From Pseudomonadota bacterium (GTDB lineage Bacteria > Pseudomonadota > Gammaproteobacteria > Steroidobacterales > Steroidobacteraceae): a DNA stretch of 37,511 nt. Where the stretch lies: positions 1 through 37,511 of the forward strand of contig CANHFH010000011.1 in NCBI GenBank assembly GCA_947459825.1, in the 5' to 3' direction. The notes beneath the pieces were generated by a model. The model worked only from the letters and a program-made list of their open reading frames with translations, ran no database searches and was not told where the DNA came from. Position 1 is the stretch's first letter. The number at the start of each line of letters is the position of its first letter. This document shows, in pieces, positions 21,077-30,095 of this stretch. The position numbers and the translations under genes are program-made.

Positions 21077-23746
21077 TCAGAAGCTCGCCGTCACCGATGC
21101 CGAGAGCTTCACGCCGACATCGTAGCGGTTGAAGTAGATCCGGTTCGGCCCGAGCTCCTGATACTCGCGGTAGTCGCGGCGCAGGAGGTTCCGCGCCTCG
21201 AACTTGAACTCCAGGTCGCGGCCCATGAACTCGAAGCCCTGCCGCGCGACGAAGTCGATCGAGACACCCGGCGACTCGTAGATGTCGGGCAGACCGCCGG
21301 CACCACGGCTCGTCACACGGTCGCTCGCGTAGGAGATCAGCAGCGTCTGCTGCGACAGCGAGTCCTGGCCCTCGAGGCCGAACTGCAGGTTCGCGAGGTG
21401 CTCCGACTGGCCGGTCAAGGGCGCGCCGTCGCGGAAGAAGTTGCTGGCCGGCTGCACCGGTGAACCGAACACCTCGGCGGTGTCGCCCGGCTTGACGCTC
21501 AGCTCCGACTTCGACCAGGTGTAGTTGCCGATGAGCACCAACCGACGCGAGGCGAAGAAAGGCGCGTCGGAGCTGTCCCACAGGTCGAAATGCGTCTGCG
21601 ACTCGACCTCCACGCCGTAGAGGGTCGCCGCAGGCGCGTTGGCGAAGCTGGTGAGCGGGTCGTTGTCGTTGAAGCTCGTGAAGGCCTCGATCGGCTTGTC
21701 GATCCCCTTCCAGAACGCCGCGGCCGACAGCCGCTGGTCGCGCGCGAAGTACCACTCCCAGCGCAGCTCGGCGTTGGTGAACTCGCTGTCGATGAGCAGC
21801 GGGTTGCCGCGGTAGGCACGGTTGCTCTCGGGGTCGAAGTAGGACTGCAGCATCAGCTCGCGGAACTGCGGACGGGCGATGGTGCGCGAAGCGTTGAAGC
21901 GCGCCTGCATGTCGTCGGCGAACTTCCAGGTCAGCGTCAGCGCCGGCAGCACATAGTCGTTGTCGAGCAGCGTGCCCGCCGTCGACCCGGTGACCGTGTT
22001 GAACACCTGCTTGGGCTCCACCCGCTGCTCGCCCTGCTCGTAGCGCGCGCCGATGTTGACCTCGAAGCCGTCGGTCACCTCGGTCTGCGCCTGCAGGTAG
22101 GCCGCCTGGGTCTTGAGGGAAGCGGTGAAGGCCGGCTGCGACTCGGTCGACTCGATGGCGCCGATGCCGTAGAAATCCACCACCTGCGACCCGAGCAGGT
22201 AATCGGGGCGGAACATGCCCACATAGCTCGGGAAGGTCGAAGGCGCGATGACCAGGAACTCCCGACGCTCGGAGTCGCGCTCGGTGTCCGTGCCCTCGAA
22301 GCCGGCCGACAGCACCAGCTGCGGCGTCACCTCCCAGGAGGCGTCCGCGCCGTAGGCGAACAGATCCTCATCGAGGTTGGAGAACACGATCTCCGCATAG
22401 CCCGTCTGCCCGTTGTCGAGACGGTTCACGAAATACTGTCCGGTCGGATCCGCGGCGGCGTTGGTGCGCGAGTAACCGAGCCCGAGCTCGAAGGGCGCCT
22501 TGCGGGTCGAGTTGGCGTACGCGGCGCGCAGGTCGATCTTCACCGGGTCGAGGTTGAACCCGCCGCTCAGCTGGGTGCTCCAGACCTGGCGCTCGTACCA
22601 GCCGGTCTCCTGCTCGATGAAATCGCGGCCGGGGCGCTGGCTGTTCTGCTTGCCCTCGGCGAGGCTGGTGCGCTTCAGCGTGTCACGGATGATGAGGTTG
22701 GTCCACCGGACCCTGTTCCCCTCGCCGAACTCGTAGCCGATGCCGACCAGACCGTTGACGATGACGCGGTTATCGGTCGCGACCTCGCGGTAGTCCTTGT
22801 CGAGCACCGACAGCGCCGCGTCCGCGGCGCTCTGCTCGATGTTGTCCTTGGTGCGCCACGACTGGCCATAGCCGGCGGTCGCGATCAGGCCGAGTTCGCC
22901 GTCGCCGAGCTCTCGCGAGGTGCCGCCGGTCGCCGAGAACGACATGTTGACCGGCAGCTTGTCGTTGAACTGGACGAGACCCGTGCGGGTGTTGACGAAC
23001 TGCTTGACGAGCTGGCGGGTGTCGATCGTGCCCGAACTCAGGCGCGTACCACCCGCGAAGTACGCCGCGACGGCCGGCGGCACATCGCGCACGCCGCTGT
23101 CGCTGCCCGTCCAGTCGTACTTGCTGCCGTAATGGGTGTATCCGAGCTGACCGGTGGTCTCGGTGTCACCGCTGATGCCGACACCGAACTTGAAGAACGG
23201 CTCCCGCGGCACCGCCAGCGTCGTGAGGTTGATGAGACCGCCACCGAACTCGCCCGTGAAGTTGGGCGAGTAACTCTTCTGCACCACCGATGACGCGATG
23301 ACATCGGTCGGGAAGAGATCGAGCGGCACCGCGCGGCGCAGCGGCTCCGGGCTCGGCAAGGGCAGGCCGTTGAGCAGCGCCTGCGAGTACCGGTCGCCGA
23401 GGCCGCGGACATAGACGAAGCCGTTGCTCGCGACGCTGAGACCGGTGACGCGGCTCAGCGCTCCGGCGATGTCGCCTTCGCCTGTGCGTGCGATGTCGTC
23501 GGCGGAGAGCACCGACAACACCTGGTTGGCGGACTGCTGGATGTTGCGGTCGCGACGACCGAGGACGACGATCTCGCCGATGGTGTCGACGTCGACCACC
23601 TCCTCCGCCTCGGCCGGCGGGGCCTCGTCGGCCGCCGCCGCCGGCTGCGCCGGAGGGGTCTCCACCTGCTGCCCGGATGCCGCTGCCGACAGCGCGGCGA
23701 GCGCGGCGAGCAGCAGGGACCGGGGACCCGCGTTGATGTCGTTCAT
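21077..23746 (-). CDS. TonB-dependent outer membrane receptor, substrate unknown
   Basis: Outer-membrane active transporter of 889 residues. A signal peptide covers about residues 1-25 and is followed by an Ala/Pro/Glu-rich linker and a TonB-box-like stretch (IGEIVVLGRR, near 57-65). The plug contains DIARTGEGDIAGALSRVTGL, FVYVRGLGDRYSQALLNG and FTGEFGGGLINLTT, the form common in alphaproteobacterial and related receptors. The remainder is a 22-strand-type barrel that ends in a terminal Phe (VTASF). It starts 36 bases after the lipoprotein stop with GAGGA upstream of the ATG, so the two are an operon driven by the Pho box at 25461-25478. A phosphorus-containing substrate is inferred from that promoter only. 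It converges on dapD with a 42-base gap. Confidence 0.92.
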   Translation of the reverse strand: MNDINAGPRSLLLAALAALSAAASGQQVETPPAQPAAAADEAPPAEAEEVVDVDTIGEIVVLGRRDRNIQQSANQVLSVLSADDIARTGEGDIAGALSRVTGLSVASNGFVYVRGLGDRYSQALLNGLPLPSPEPLRRAVPLDLFPTDVIASSVVQKSYSPNFTGEFGGGLINLTTLAVPREPFFKFGVGISGDTETTGQLGYTHYGSKYDWTGSDSGVRDVPPAVAAYFAGGTRLSSGTIDTRQLVKQFVNTRTGLVQFNDKLPVNMSFSATGGTSRELGDGELGLIATAGYGQSWRTKDNIEQSAADAALSVLDKDYREVATDNRVIVNGLVGIGYEFGEGNRVRWTNLIIRDTLKRTSLAEGKQNSQRPGRDFIEQETGWYERQVWSTQLSGGFNLDPVKIDLRAAYANSTRKAPFELGLGYSRTNAAADPTGQYFVNRLDNGQTGYAEIVFSNLDEDLFAYGADASWEVTPQLVLSAGFEGTDTERDSERREFLVIAPSTFPSYVGMFRPDYLLGSQVVDFYGIGAIESTESQPAFTASLKTQAAYLQAQTEVTDGFEVNIGARYEQGEQRVEPKQVFNTVTGSTAGTLLDNDYVLPALTLTWKFADDMQARFNASRTIARPQFRELMLQSYFDPESNRAYRGNPLLIDSEFTNAELRWEWYFARDQRLSAAAFWKGIDKPIEAFTSFNDNDPLTSFANAPAATLYGVEVESQTHFDLWDSSDAPFFASRRLVLIGNYTWSKSELSVKPGDTAEVFGSPVQPASNFFRDGAPLTGQSEHLANLQFGLEGQDSLSQQTLLISYASDRVTSRGAGGLPDIYESPGVSIDFVARQGFEFMGRDLEFKFEARNLLRRDYREYQELGPNRIYFNRYDVGVKLSASVTASF

Positions 23747-23782
23747 GCAGTCCTCTTCGCGGCGCGCGGCGCCCGGCGATGG

Positions 23783-25369
23783 TTACGGGTTGATCGCCGG
23801 CAGGCTCGTGCAGGAGCCGCTCGTCGTGCCGAAGTTCGCCGTGTTCGAGTTGCAGGTCCAACCCGCGTACCAGGTGTCCGCCGCGTCCTTCACCGCACCG
23901 ATGTAGTTCGTGGTCTCGAAGCCCGCGTCCACGACCTTCGGGTCGGTGGCGGTGCGCGCCGTCTCGTTGGCGCCGTTGACGAAACCGTTGGTGAGCGTGT
24001 TGGTGAAGGTGGAGGTGTTGTTGTTGGCCGCCACGTTGAAGGTCGCCTCCACCTGCGCCGCGGTCAGGCCGCTCGAGCCGATGAACGGCGTCGGACCGCA
24101 CTGCATCGCCACCGAGCGGAAGGTCGGGGGACCGACCTTGTCCACCGCGGCGTTGGTGGTGATCATGTTCGCGCCGGCGAGCCGCAGACAGCCGATCGGC
24201 GAGGTGACCACGCCGTTCACCAGCGAGGCATCGGACTGGCCGCGGAACAGCATCGCCGCCTGGTTGCCGGCGGCGGCGTTGCGATGCACGAAGGTGAAGT
24301 TGGCGAGCTTCAGGTAGGTGCGCGGCTGCTGGTCCTCCAGCGCGTTGGCGCTGTCGAGCTCGATGATCGAATCGGCGGCGCCCGAGGTCTTCTGCACCGC
24401 GATCACGTACTGGATCCGCCCGCGATAGCCGGTGTCGACATCGATGTTGTCGTCGTCGGCGCCCGTCAGCACCATGCGGCGGGCGTTGTGGGTGCCGCCG
24501 AAGAACTCGAACGCGTCGTCCGAGCTGTTGTGCGACTGGATGAACTCGATGGTGGTGCCGCTGCCGACGCCGCCCGTGGTGAGCGCCTGCAGCTCGGAGT
24601 TGCCCGAGAGCACGAAGCCCGAGTAGCGGATCTGCACATAGCGCAGGGTGCCGCTGTTGTCGGTCGGGGTCGCGCCGCCGTAGCGCGCGAGGTCCACCGC
24701 GCCCTCGACCTGACGGTCGCACTCGGCGGTGCCCGGAGGCGCCGCGGGCGTGAAGCAATCCGTGATCGGCGCACGGCCCGACAGCACGACGCCGCCCCAC
24801 TGGCCCTGCGAATCGTTGCCGGCGAGACCGAGCACATTGTCGCGGCTCGTGAAGACGATCGGCTGCGTGGCCGTGCCGGCGGCGTTGATGCGGTTGCCGC
24901 GGCTCACATGCAGCCAGGAGGTGCCGACCGCACCGTACACGACGACGCCCGGCTGGATGGTGAGCGTGACGCCGCAGGCGAGGCCGGCGGGCGTGCCCGA
25001 AGCGCCGCAGTCGTCGCCGACATCGACGCGGCCGCCGAGCGCGTACAGCAGACCCGCGACGCGCGGCAGCGTGGCGCTGCGCGTGAACTTGGCCGGCAGC
25101 TCGCAGATGCGGTAGGTGCCGGTCGGGCCGGTGATGGTCCCGCGGTCGCCGAGACCGACCGGGTTATCGATGGTGGGGCAGCCCGCGGCGGGCGACACGA
25201 GCGCCGGCGGCGGCGGCGGGGGCGGCGGCGGGGGCGGCGGAGCCGGGTTGTTCACGGTGATGTTGCCGCCGCTGCCCGGCGAGGCGATCTCCTCCGCGCC
25301 GCAGGCGGCGAGCACCGCGACCGACGCGGCGAGGAACAGAAGGTTGCGATGCTTGGCGTTGAGGGTCAT
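23783..25369 (-). CDS. Beta-helix-like outer-membrane lipoprotein paired with TonB receptor
   Basis: Uncharacterised exported lipoprotein, 528 residues. The lipobox L-A-A-C ends at Cys23; +2 Gly and +3 Ala predict outer-membrane sorting. A linker rich in Gly/Asn leads into twelve consecutive prolines (about residues 42-53), followed by a globular domain with LTIQPGVVVYG, GTATQPIVFTSRDN, SQGQWGGVVLSGRAPI, SGTLRYVQIRYSG, GGVGSGTTIEF and DDAFEFFGGTHNARR, which I recognise from a family of repeat-rich lipoproteins common in Bacteroidetes and probably right-handed beta-helical. Several Cys pairs suggest disulfides. The ATG at 25369 has GGAG 8 bases upstream; a GTG three codons earlier is less likely. 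It is the first gene of a Pho-box operon with the TonB receptor, so a surface capture role for a phosphorus compound is plausible but unproven. Confidence 0.85.
   Translation of the reverse strand: MTLNAKHRNLLFLAASVAVLAACGAEEIASPGSGGNITVNNPAPPPPPPPPPPPPALVSPAAGCPTIDNPVGLGDRGTITGPTGTYRICELPAKFTRSATLPRVAGLLYALGGRVDVGDDCGASGTPAGLACGVTLTIQPGVVVYGAVGTSWLHVSRGNRINAAGTATQPIVFTSRDNVLGLAGNDSQGQWGGVVLSGRAPITDCFTPAAPPGTAECDRQVEGAVDLARYGGATPTDNSGTLRYVQIRYSGFVLSGNSELQALTTGGVGSGTTIEFIQSHNSSDDAFEFFGGTHNARRMVLTGADDDNIDVDTGYRGRIQYVIAVQKTSGAADSIIELDSANALEDQQPRTYLKLANFTFVHRNAAAGNQAAMLFRGQSDASLVNGVVTSPIGCLRLAGANMITTNAAVDKVGPPTFRSVAMQCGPTPFIGSSGLTAAQVEATFNVAANNNTSTFTNTLTNGFVNGANETARTATDPKVVDAGFETTNYIGAVKDAADTWYAGWTCNSNTANFGTTSGSCTSLPAINP
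25205..25240 (-). repeat. Twelve-codon polyproline tract
   Basis: Twelve CCG/CCC codons in a row within the lipoprotein gene form a GC-only imperfect repeat. It is a likely slippage site and a strong EF-P-dependent translation stall, and it forms a stiff spacer between the lipid anchor and the folded domain. Confidence 0.9.
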
Positions 25370-25444
25370 CGGAGGCACTCCATAGGTCCTTAGGGTCGCC
25401 GAAGGGTTCGGACGGCCGCGCGACCGCGCGACCTGACGCCGGCA

Positions 25445-25478
25445 AGGTTAGGGAGGCGATGTGACAGGTCGGTGAAAG
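25445..25478 (-). promoter_or_regulatory. Pho box and -10 of the lipoprotein/TonB-receptor operon
   Basis: On the minus strand two 7-bp half-sites, CTTTCAC and CTGTCAC, are separated by 4 bases (25478-25461), exactly the 7-4-7 geometry of the PhoB box (consensus half-site CTGTCAT/C). Ten bases downstream lies TAACCT (25450-25445), a fair -10 at the distance expected when PhoB replaces the -35. The transcript would begin near 25438 with a leader of about 70 nt. The box ends only 4 bases before the divergent dioxygenase ATG. Confidence 0.75.
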
Positions 25479-25482
25479 GAAG

Positions 25483-26451
25483 ATGACGGCCGTGCGACAG
25501 CGTGCGGCCGCGTACGACGACCTGCGGCTGCGCTATCCTCCGCAACGCATGGGCACCGCACTCACACCGGAACTGCGCAGCTGGGCGCTCGCCGAGATCG
25601 AGGCCGCGCGACCGCCCGACGAGGTGCTCGCCGAACTCATCGCGCGCGGTGTCCCCGAGGACGACGCCGTCGACGGCATGACGGCGCTGCTCGAATCGCG
25701 GCTCGCCGAGCTCAAGGCGCGCAGCGCCGTAGCGGGCTCAGGTCCCCCGATCCCGGGCGGCGCAGACGCCGCGGGCCTCGCGGACGACGCGCCCCTGCCC
25801 GTCCCGCAGCCCTTCGGCTCGCCCGCACCTCCCGTGGTGCGCGTGCTCGACCGCGACATCAAAGTATTGATGACCGTGGCGCAGCCGCGCGTCATCCTGT
25901 TCGGCGGTCTGCTGAGCAACGCCGAGTGCGACGAGCTGGTCACGCTCTCGCGCGCCCGCATGAGCGCCTCGCAGGTCGTCGACAAGGACACGGGCGGCGA
26001 GATCGCCCACGAGGGGCGCACGAGCTCAGGGTTCGGCTTCCACCGCGGCGCGACACCGCTCATCGACCGCATCGAGCGGCGCATCGCCACGCTGCTCAAG
26101 TGGCCGCTCGAGCAGGGCGAAGGGCTGCAGATCCTGCGTTACCGGGTCGGCCAGGAATACCGGCCGCACTACGATTACATGGACCCGACGCTGCCCGGCG
26201 CACCGGCGTTCCTCGCCCGCGGCGGCCAGCGCGTGGCCTCGCTCGTGATGTACCTCAACACGCCGACCGGCGGTGGCGCGACGAACTTCCCGGACATCGG
26301 GCTCGAGGTCGCGGCCGTGAAGGGCAACGCGGTGTTCTTCAGCTACGACCGCCCCCTCCCGTCGACCAAGAGCCTGCACGGCGGCATGCCGGTGACCGAC
26401 GGCGAGAAATGGGTGGCGACGAAGTGGCTGCGCGTCGCGCGCCACGACTGA
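25483..26451 (+). CDS. Prolyl 4-hydroxylase-like Fe(II)/2-oxoglutarate dioxygenase
   Basis: Cytoplasmic 2OG-Fe(II) oxygenase of up to 322 residues. The C-terminal P4H domain carries the iron triad H229-x-D231 (YRPHYDYMDP) and H299 (KSLHGGMPV), with K309 (GEKW) ten residues later as the 2-oxoglutarate lysine; LVMYLNTPTGGGATNFPDIG is typical of bacterial P4Hs. The N-terminal region (TPELRSWALAEIEAARPPDE) is a small helical domain seen in related proteins. The ATG at 25483 follows AAGGAAG closely; the ATG at 25549 (residue 23) fits the usual family start but lacks a Shine-Dalgarno, so the start is uncertain. Its substrate is unknown; EF-Tu is the known substrate of a Pseudomonas homologue. It is divergent from the polyproline lipoprotein and converges on pstB. 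Confidence 0.88.
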   Translation: MTAVRQRAAAYDDLRLRYPPQRMGTALTPELRSWALAEIEAARPPDEVLAELIARGVPEDDAVDGMTALLESRLAELKARSAVAGSGPPIPGGADAAGLADDAPLPVPQPFGSPAPPVVRVLDRDIKVLMTVAQPRVILFGGLLSNAECDELVTLSRARMSASQVVDKDTGGEIAHEGRTSSGFGFHRGATPLIDRIERRIATLLKWPLEQGEGLQILRYRVGQEYRPHYDYMDPTLPGAPAFLARGGQRVASLVMYLNTPTGGGATNFPDIGLEVAAVKGNAVFFSYDRPLPSTKSLHGGMPVTDGEKWVATKWLRVARHD

Positions 26452-26487
26452 CGCGCCGAGAGCGGGCGGTGACCGGGGCCTGCGGCC

Positions 26488-27318
26488 TCAGCCGAAGCGG
26501 CCCGTGATGTAGTCCTCGGTCAGCTTCGCCTGCGGATTGGTGAAGATCTTCTTGGTCTCGCCGACCTCGATGAGGTCGCCGAGATGGAAGTACGCGGTGC
26601 GCTGCGAGACGCGCGCCGCCTGCTGCATCGAGTGCGTCACGATGCAGATCGCGTAGCTCTCGCGCAGCTCGTCGATGAGGTCCTCGATGCGCGCGGTGGC
26701 GATCGGGTCGAGCGCCGAGCAGGGCTCGTCCATGAGGATCACATCCGGGTTCACGGCGATGGCGCGCGCGATGCAGAGGCGCTGCTGCTGACCGCCCGAG
26801 AGGCTGGTGCCGGGGTTATTGAGGCGGTCCTTGACCTCCTCCCAGAGGCCGGCGCGGCGCAGGCTCACATTGACGATCTCGTCGAGCTCGCCGCGGTCGG
26901 CCGCGAGGCCGTGGATGCGCGGGCCGTAGGCCACATTCTCGTAGATCGATTTCGGGAACGGGTTCGGCTTCTGGAACACCATGCCGACGCGCGCGCGCAG
27001 CTGCACGACATCGCGCCTCTTGTCGTGGATATCCTGCCCGTCGAGCGCGATCAGGCCGGTGACCCGCGCGCTCTCGATGGTGTCGTTCATGCGGTTGAGG
27101 CAGCGCAGGAAGGTCGACTTGCCGCAGCCCGACGGCCCGATCATCGCCAGCACCTCGGCGCGGCCGATGTCGATGTTGACGTCCTTGATGGCGTGCTTGT
27201 CGCCGTAGTGGACGTTCACATCGCGGCAGGCGAACACCGGCTCGGGAACGGTCACCTGGCCGATCGTACGGATGCCCTCGCGGACGGGCGGGACGGCTTT
27301 GTCGCTCATGTCGTTCAC
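26488..27318 (-). CDS. pstB: Phosphate ABC transporter ATP-binding protein
   Basis: ATPase of the high-affinity phosphate importer, 276 residues. Walker [10 protein letters not shown] lies at 61-69, the Q-loop in [19 protein letters not shown], the signature [16 protein letters not shown], Walker [14 protein letters not shown] and the switch His in [13 protein letters not shown]; all are PstB-specific. The GTG start at 27318 overlaps the pstA stop (GTGA); an ATG three codons later is the alternative. It ends the pst operon: phoU, which commonly follows pstB, is absent, and a convergent dioxygenase gene lies 36 bases beyond. Confidence 0.97.
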   Translation of the reverse strand: MNDMSDKAVPPVREGIRTIGQVTVPEPVFACRDVNVHYGDKHAIKDVNIDIGRAEVLAMIGPSGCGKSTFLRCLNRMNDTIESARVTGLIALDGQDIHDKRRDVVQLRARVGMVFQKPNPFPKSIYENVAYGPRIHGLAADRGELDEIVNVSLRRAGLWEEVKDRLNNPGTSLSGGQQQRLCIARAIAVNPDVILMDEPCSALDPIATARIEDLIDELRESYAICIVTHSMQQAARVSQRTAYFHLGDLIEVGETKKIFTNPQAKLTEDYITGRFG

Positions 27319-28625
27319 CAGCGTTTCTCGAACTTGTTGCGCAGCACCACGGCGGTGGCGTTCATCACGATCAGGAACAGCAGCAGCACGATGATCGCAC
27401 CCGAGGTGCGCTCGACGAAGCCGCGCTCCGGCAGGTCGGACCAGAGGAACACCTGCACCGGCAGCACCGTCGACGGGTCGAGCGCCCCGGCGGGCACCTC
27501 GACGATGAAGGCCACCATGCCGATCATCAGCAGCGGCGCGCTCTCGCCGAGCGCACGGGCCATGCCGATGATGGCGCCGGTGAGCACGCCCGGCATGGCG
27601 AGCGGCAGCACATGGTGCACCACCGTCTGCCAGCGCGAGGCGCCCATGCCGAGCGCGGCCTCGCGGATCGAGGGCGGGACGGCCTTGAGCGCCGCGCGCG
27701 AGGCGATGATGACCGTCGGCAGCGTGAGCAGCGTCAGCACCAGACCGCCCACCAGAGGCGCCGAGCGCGGCATGCCGAAGAAGCTGATGAACATCGCGAG
27801 GCCGAGCAGACCGAACACGATGGACGGCACCGCCGCGAGGTTGTTGATGTTGACCTCGATGATGTCGGTGATGCGGTTACGGGGCGCGAACTCCTCGAGG
27901 TACACCGCCGCGCCGACGCCGATCGGGAACGACAGCAGCAGCGTGATGAGCAGGGTCAGGAACGAGCCCACCACCGCGCCGCGCACACCCGCCTGCTCGG
28001 GGTCGCGCGAATCGCCGTTGGTGAAGAACGCGCGGTTGAAGCGCAGCTGCAGCGCGCCGTCGGCGCGCAACGCATCGACCCACGCGACCTGTGCATCGGA
28101 GAGCCGCCGTTCGTCCTCCGGCGCGCTGCGCGAGACCTTGCCCTTGAGCAGCATGTCCACCGTATCGTCGGCGAGCAGCGTGACGCGCTGCCGCTGACCG
28201 ATGAGGCCAGGGTCGGCGGTGACGCGCTTCTGCAGCTCGACGCTGGCGGCGCTGCTGACGAGCCCGTAGAGCTCGCGCAGCGCCGGGCGGCCCTCGACAT
28301 CCGGGAAGCGCTCGCGCAACGCCGCGCGCACCAACGCCTGGTAGTCGGCGACCGCGAGGTCGTCGGGCAGGCGCGTGCCCGCGGGGTCGATGACCTCCGG
28401 GTCGTAGATGATGTCGAGCTGCACATAGCCCTGACGCAGCACCGAGAGGCCCTGCGAAAGCACCGTGCCGAACAGGAACACCACGAACGAGATGCCGAGC
28501 GCCACGGCCGCGAGGCCGTAGGCGCGGAACCGTCGCTCGGCGCGGTAACGGCGCGCGAGGCCGGCGCGCACCCGGACCTGGGTCTCCGCCGCGGTGCGCG
28601 GCACGCCGTTACTCGTACTGTTCAC
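27315..28625 (-). CDS. pstA: Phosphate ABC transporter permease PstA, long form
   Basis: Inner-membrane permease of 436 residues, about 140 longer than E. coli PstA. A cytoplasmic N terminus and one membrane segment (residues about 35-60) are followed by a periplasmic region of about 150 residues ([18 protein letters not shown] onward) resembling the DUF3333 domain of alphaproteobacterial PstA. The standard five-to-six-helix permease follows with the coupling loop [19 protein letters not shown]. The start is GTG with AGGA six bases upstream, and it overlaps the last 17 bases of pstC. Confidence 0.95.
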   Translation of the reverse strand: MNSTSNGVPRTAAETQVRVRAGLARRYRAERRFRAYGLAAVALGISFVVFLFGTVLSQGLSVLRQGYVQLDIIYDPEVIDPAGTRLPDDLAVADYQALVRAALRERFPDVEGRPALRELYGLVSSAASVELQKRVTADPGLIGQRQRVTLLADDTVDMLLKGKVSRSAPEDERRLSDAQVAWVDALRADGALQLRFNRAFFTNGDSRDPEQAGVRGAVVGSFLTLLITLLLSFPIGVGAAVYLEEFAPRNRITDIIEVNINNLAAVPSIVFGLLGLAMFISFFGMPRSAPLVGGLVLTLLTLPTVIIASRAALKAVPPSIREAALGMGASRWQTVVHHVLPLAMPGVLTGAIIGMARALGESAPLLMIGMVAFIVEVPAGALDPSTVLPVQVFLWSDLPERGFVERTSGAIIVLLLFLIVMNATAVVLRNKFEKRW

Positions 28626-29997
28626 GGTACTTCCTCACCACATAGAGCGCGATGACATTGAGCAGCAGCGTCACGAGGAACAGCATGAGACCGAGCGCGA
28701 ACGCCGCCAGGGTCTTCGGGCTGTCGAACTCCTGGTCGCCGACGAGCAGCGTGACGATCTGCACCGTCACGGTCGTCACCGCCTCGAGCGGGTTGAAGGT
28801 CATGTTGGCGGCGAGACCCGCCGCCATCACCACGATCATGGTCTCGCCGATGGCACGCGACACCGCGAGCAGGATGCCGCCGACGATGCCCGGCAGCGCG
28901 GCGCGCAGCACGACCTGGCGGATGGTCTCGGAGCGCGTCGCGCCGAGCGCGTAGGCGCCGTCGCGCAGGCTCTGCGGTACGGCGGTGATCATGTCGTCGG
29001 CGAGCGAGGACACGAACGGGATGATCATGATGCCCATCACGAGGCCCGCGGCGAGCGCGCTCTCGCCCGCCACCGTCAGCCCCATGGACTCGCCGATCGT
29101 GCGCAGCATCGGGCCGATGGTGGTCACCGCGAAGAAGCCGTAGACCACCGTCGGCACGCCGGCCAGCACCTCGAGCAGCGGCTTGACGACGCGGCGCAGC
29201 TTGGGCGCGGCGTACTCGGCGAGGTAGATGGCCGAGAACAGCCCGAGCGGCACCGCGACCACCATCGCCACCAGCGAGATGAGCAGCGTACCGACGAAGA
29301 GGGGCACCGCACCGAACGCGCCCGAGGAACCGATCTGGTCGGCCCGGATCGCCATCTGCGGGCTCCAGTTGGTGCCGAAGAAGAACTCGGTGAACGGCAC
29401 GATGGAGAAGAACCGACCGGCCTCGAAGACGATGGAGAGCACGATGCCGACGGTGGTGAGCACCGCGACCGCCGAACAGGCGAACAGCGCCCACTCGACG
29501 AGACGCTCGTATTCATTGCGTGCGCGCAGGTCGGGCCGGATCCGGGCCCGCACCCAGAGCAGCGCGAGGATGCCGGCGCCGAGCGCGACGCCCGCCAAGG
29601 AGAACCCGGCGATGCGCTTGAGGCGCACGAACTCGGCCGCCGCGAGCCGCACGGGCTCCGTGACCGAGGACGCCGGCAGGCTGCCGGCGACCACATTCCG
29701 CAGGTCGTTGAGCATCAGCGACATCTGCGCCGCGGGGATCGGCTGTTGGCCCTCGGCGAGCTGTGCCGTCACGAGACGGGTGAGGACATTGTCCTGGAAC
29801 GCCACCCACGCCACGAACACGAAGAGCGCCGGGATGGCGCACCACATCGCCGTCAGCAGCCCATAGTGGCCGGGCAGCGAGTGGAGGTTGCGCACCTCGC
29901 GGTGGCCGCCGACCACAGCGATGGCGCGCGCCTTGCCGACCTGGAAGGCCAGCACCGCGAGCGCGACGATCAGAAGTAGGACGATGGACGGGCTCAA
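28609..29997 (-). CDS. pstC: Phosphate ABC transporter permease PstC, long form
   Basis: Partner permease of 462 residues, longer than E. coli PstC (319). It has an N-terminal membrane helix (SPSIVLLLIVALAVLAFQVG), a second helix, a periplasmic/linker region (about 80-165), then the conserved permease with GVPTVVYGFFAV and the coupling loop LRDGAYALGATRSETI. Start choice: a TTG at 29997 has GGAG six bases upstream; an in-frame GTG at 30009 has no Shine-Dalgarno and lies just 6 bases from a large stem-loop. I prefer TTG, but GTG (four extra residues) cannot be excluded. It overlaps pstA by 17 bases. Confidence 0.94.
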   Translation of the reverse strand: MSPSIVLLLIVALAVLAFQVGKARAIAVVGGHREVRNLHSLPGHYGLLTAMWCAIPALFVFVAWVAFQDNVLTRLVTAQLAEGQQPIPAAQMSLMLNDLRNVVAGSLPASSVTEPVRLAAAEFVRLKRIAGFSLAGVALGAGILALLWVRARIRPDLRARNEYERLVEWALFACSAVAVLTTVGIVLSIVFEAGRFFSIVPFTEFFFGTNWSPQMAIRADQIGSSGAFGAVPLFVGTLLISLVAMVVAVPLGLFSAIYLAEYAAPKLRRVVKPLLEVLAGVPTVVYGFFAVTTIGPMLRTIGESMGLTVAGESALAAGLVMGIMIIPFVSSLADDMITAVPQSLRDGAYALGATRSETIRQVVLRAALPGIVGGILLAVSRAIGETMIVVMAAGLAANMTFNPLEAVTTVTVQIVTLLVGDQEFDSPKTLAAFALGLMLFLVTLLLNVIALYVVRKYREQYE

Positions 29998-30015
29998 GCG
30001 CGACTCCACAGGGGC

Positions 30016-30059
30016 GGCGGCCGAAGGGAACGGGGTATTTTATCCGTTCCCGGGCCGCC
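30016..30059 (-). promoter_or_regulatory. Intercistronic stem-loop between the porin gene and pstC
   Basis: On the minus strand GGCGGCC pairs with GGCCGCC (7 bp) and, inside a 1/3-base internal loop, GGGAACGG pairs with CCGTTCCC (8 bp) around a 10-base A/T-rich loop. No T-run follows, so it is not a classical terminator. It ends 9 bases before the pstC Shine-Dalgarno and may stabilise the upstream pstS-porin mRNA or limit pstCAB expression. Confidence 0.65.
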
Positions 30060-30095
30060 ACCGGGGCAGTCATGGAAATTTAATGGGCCGCGGGG

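Noticed and set aside
23761-23775. Small GC hairpin between the lipoprotein and TonB-receptor genes as a terminator
   Set aside because: The stem is only about five base pairs with no T-run, and the receptor has a good Shine-Dalgarno right after it, so co-transcription is more likely.
25205-25240. GC-only tract as a phase-variation switch
   Set aside because: Each unit is a multiple of three in a coding tract and interrupted by CCC codons, so length change would alter proline number rather than switch the frame.
30060-30095. A separate Pho box in front of pstC
   Set aside because: No pair of CTGTCAT-like half-sites at 11-bp spacing is present; the only structure there is the stem-loop.
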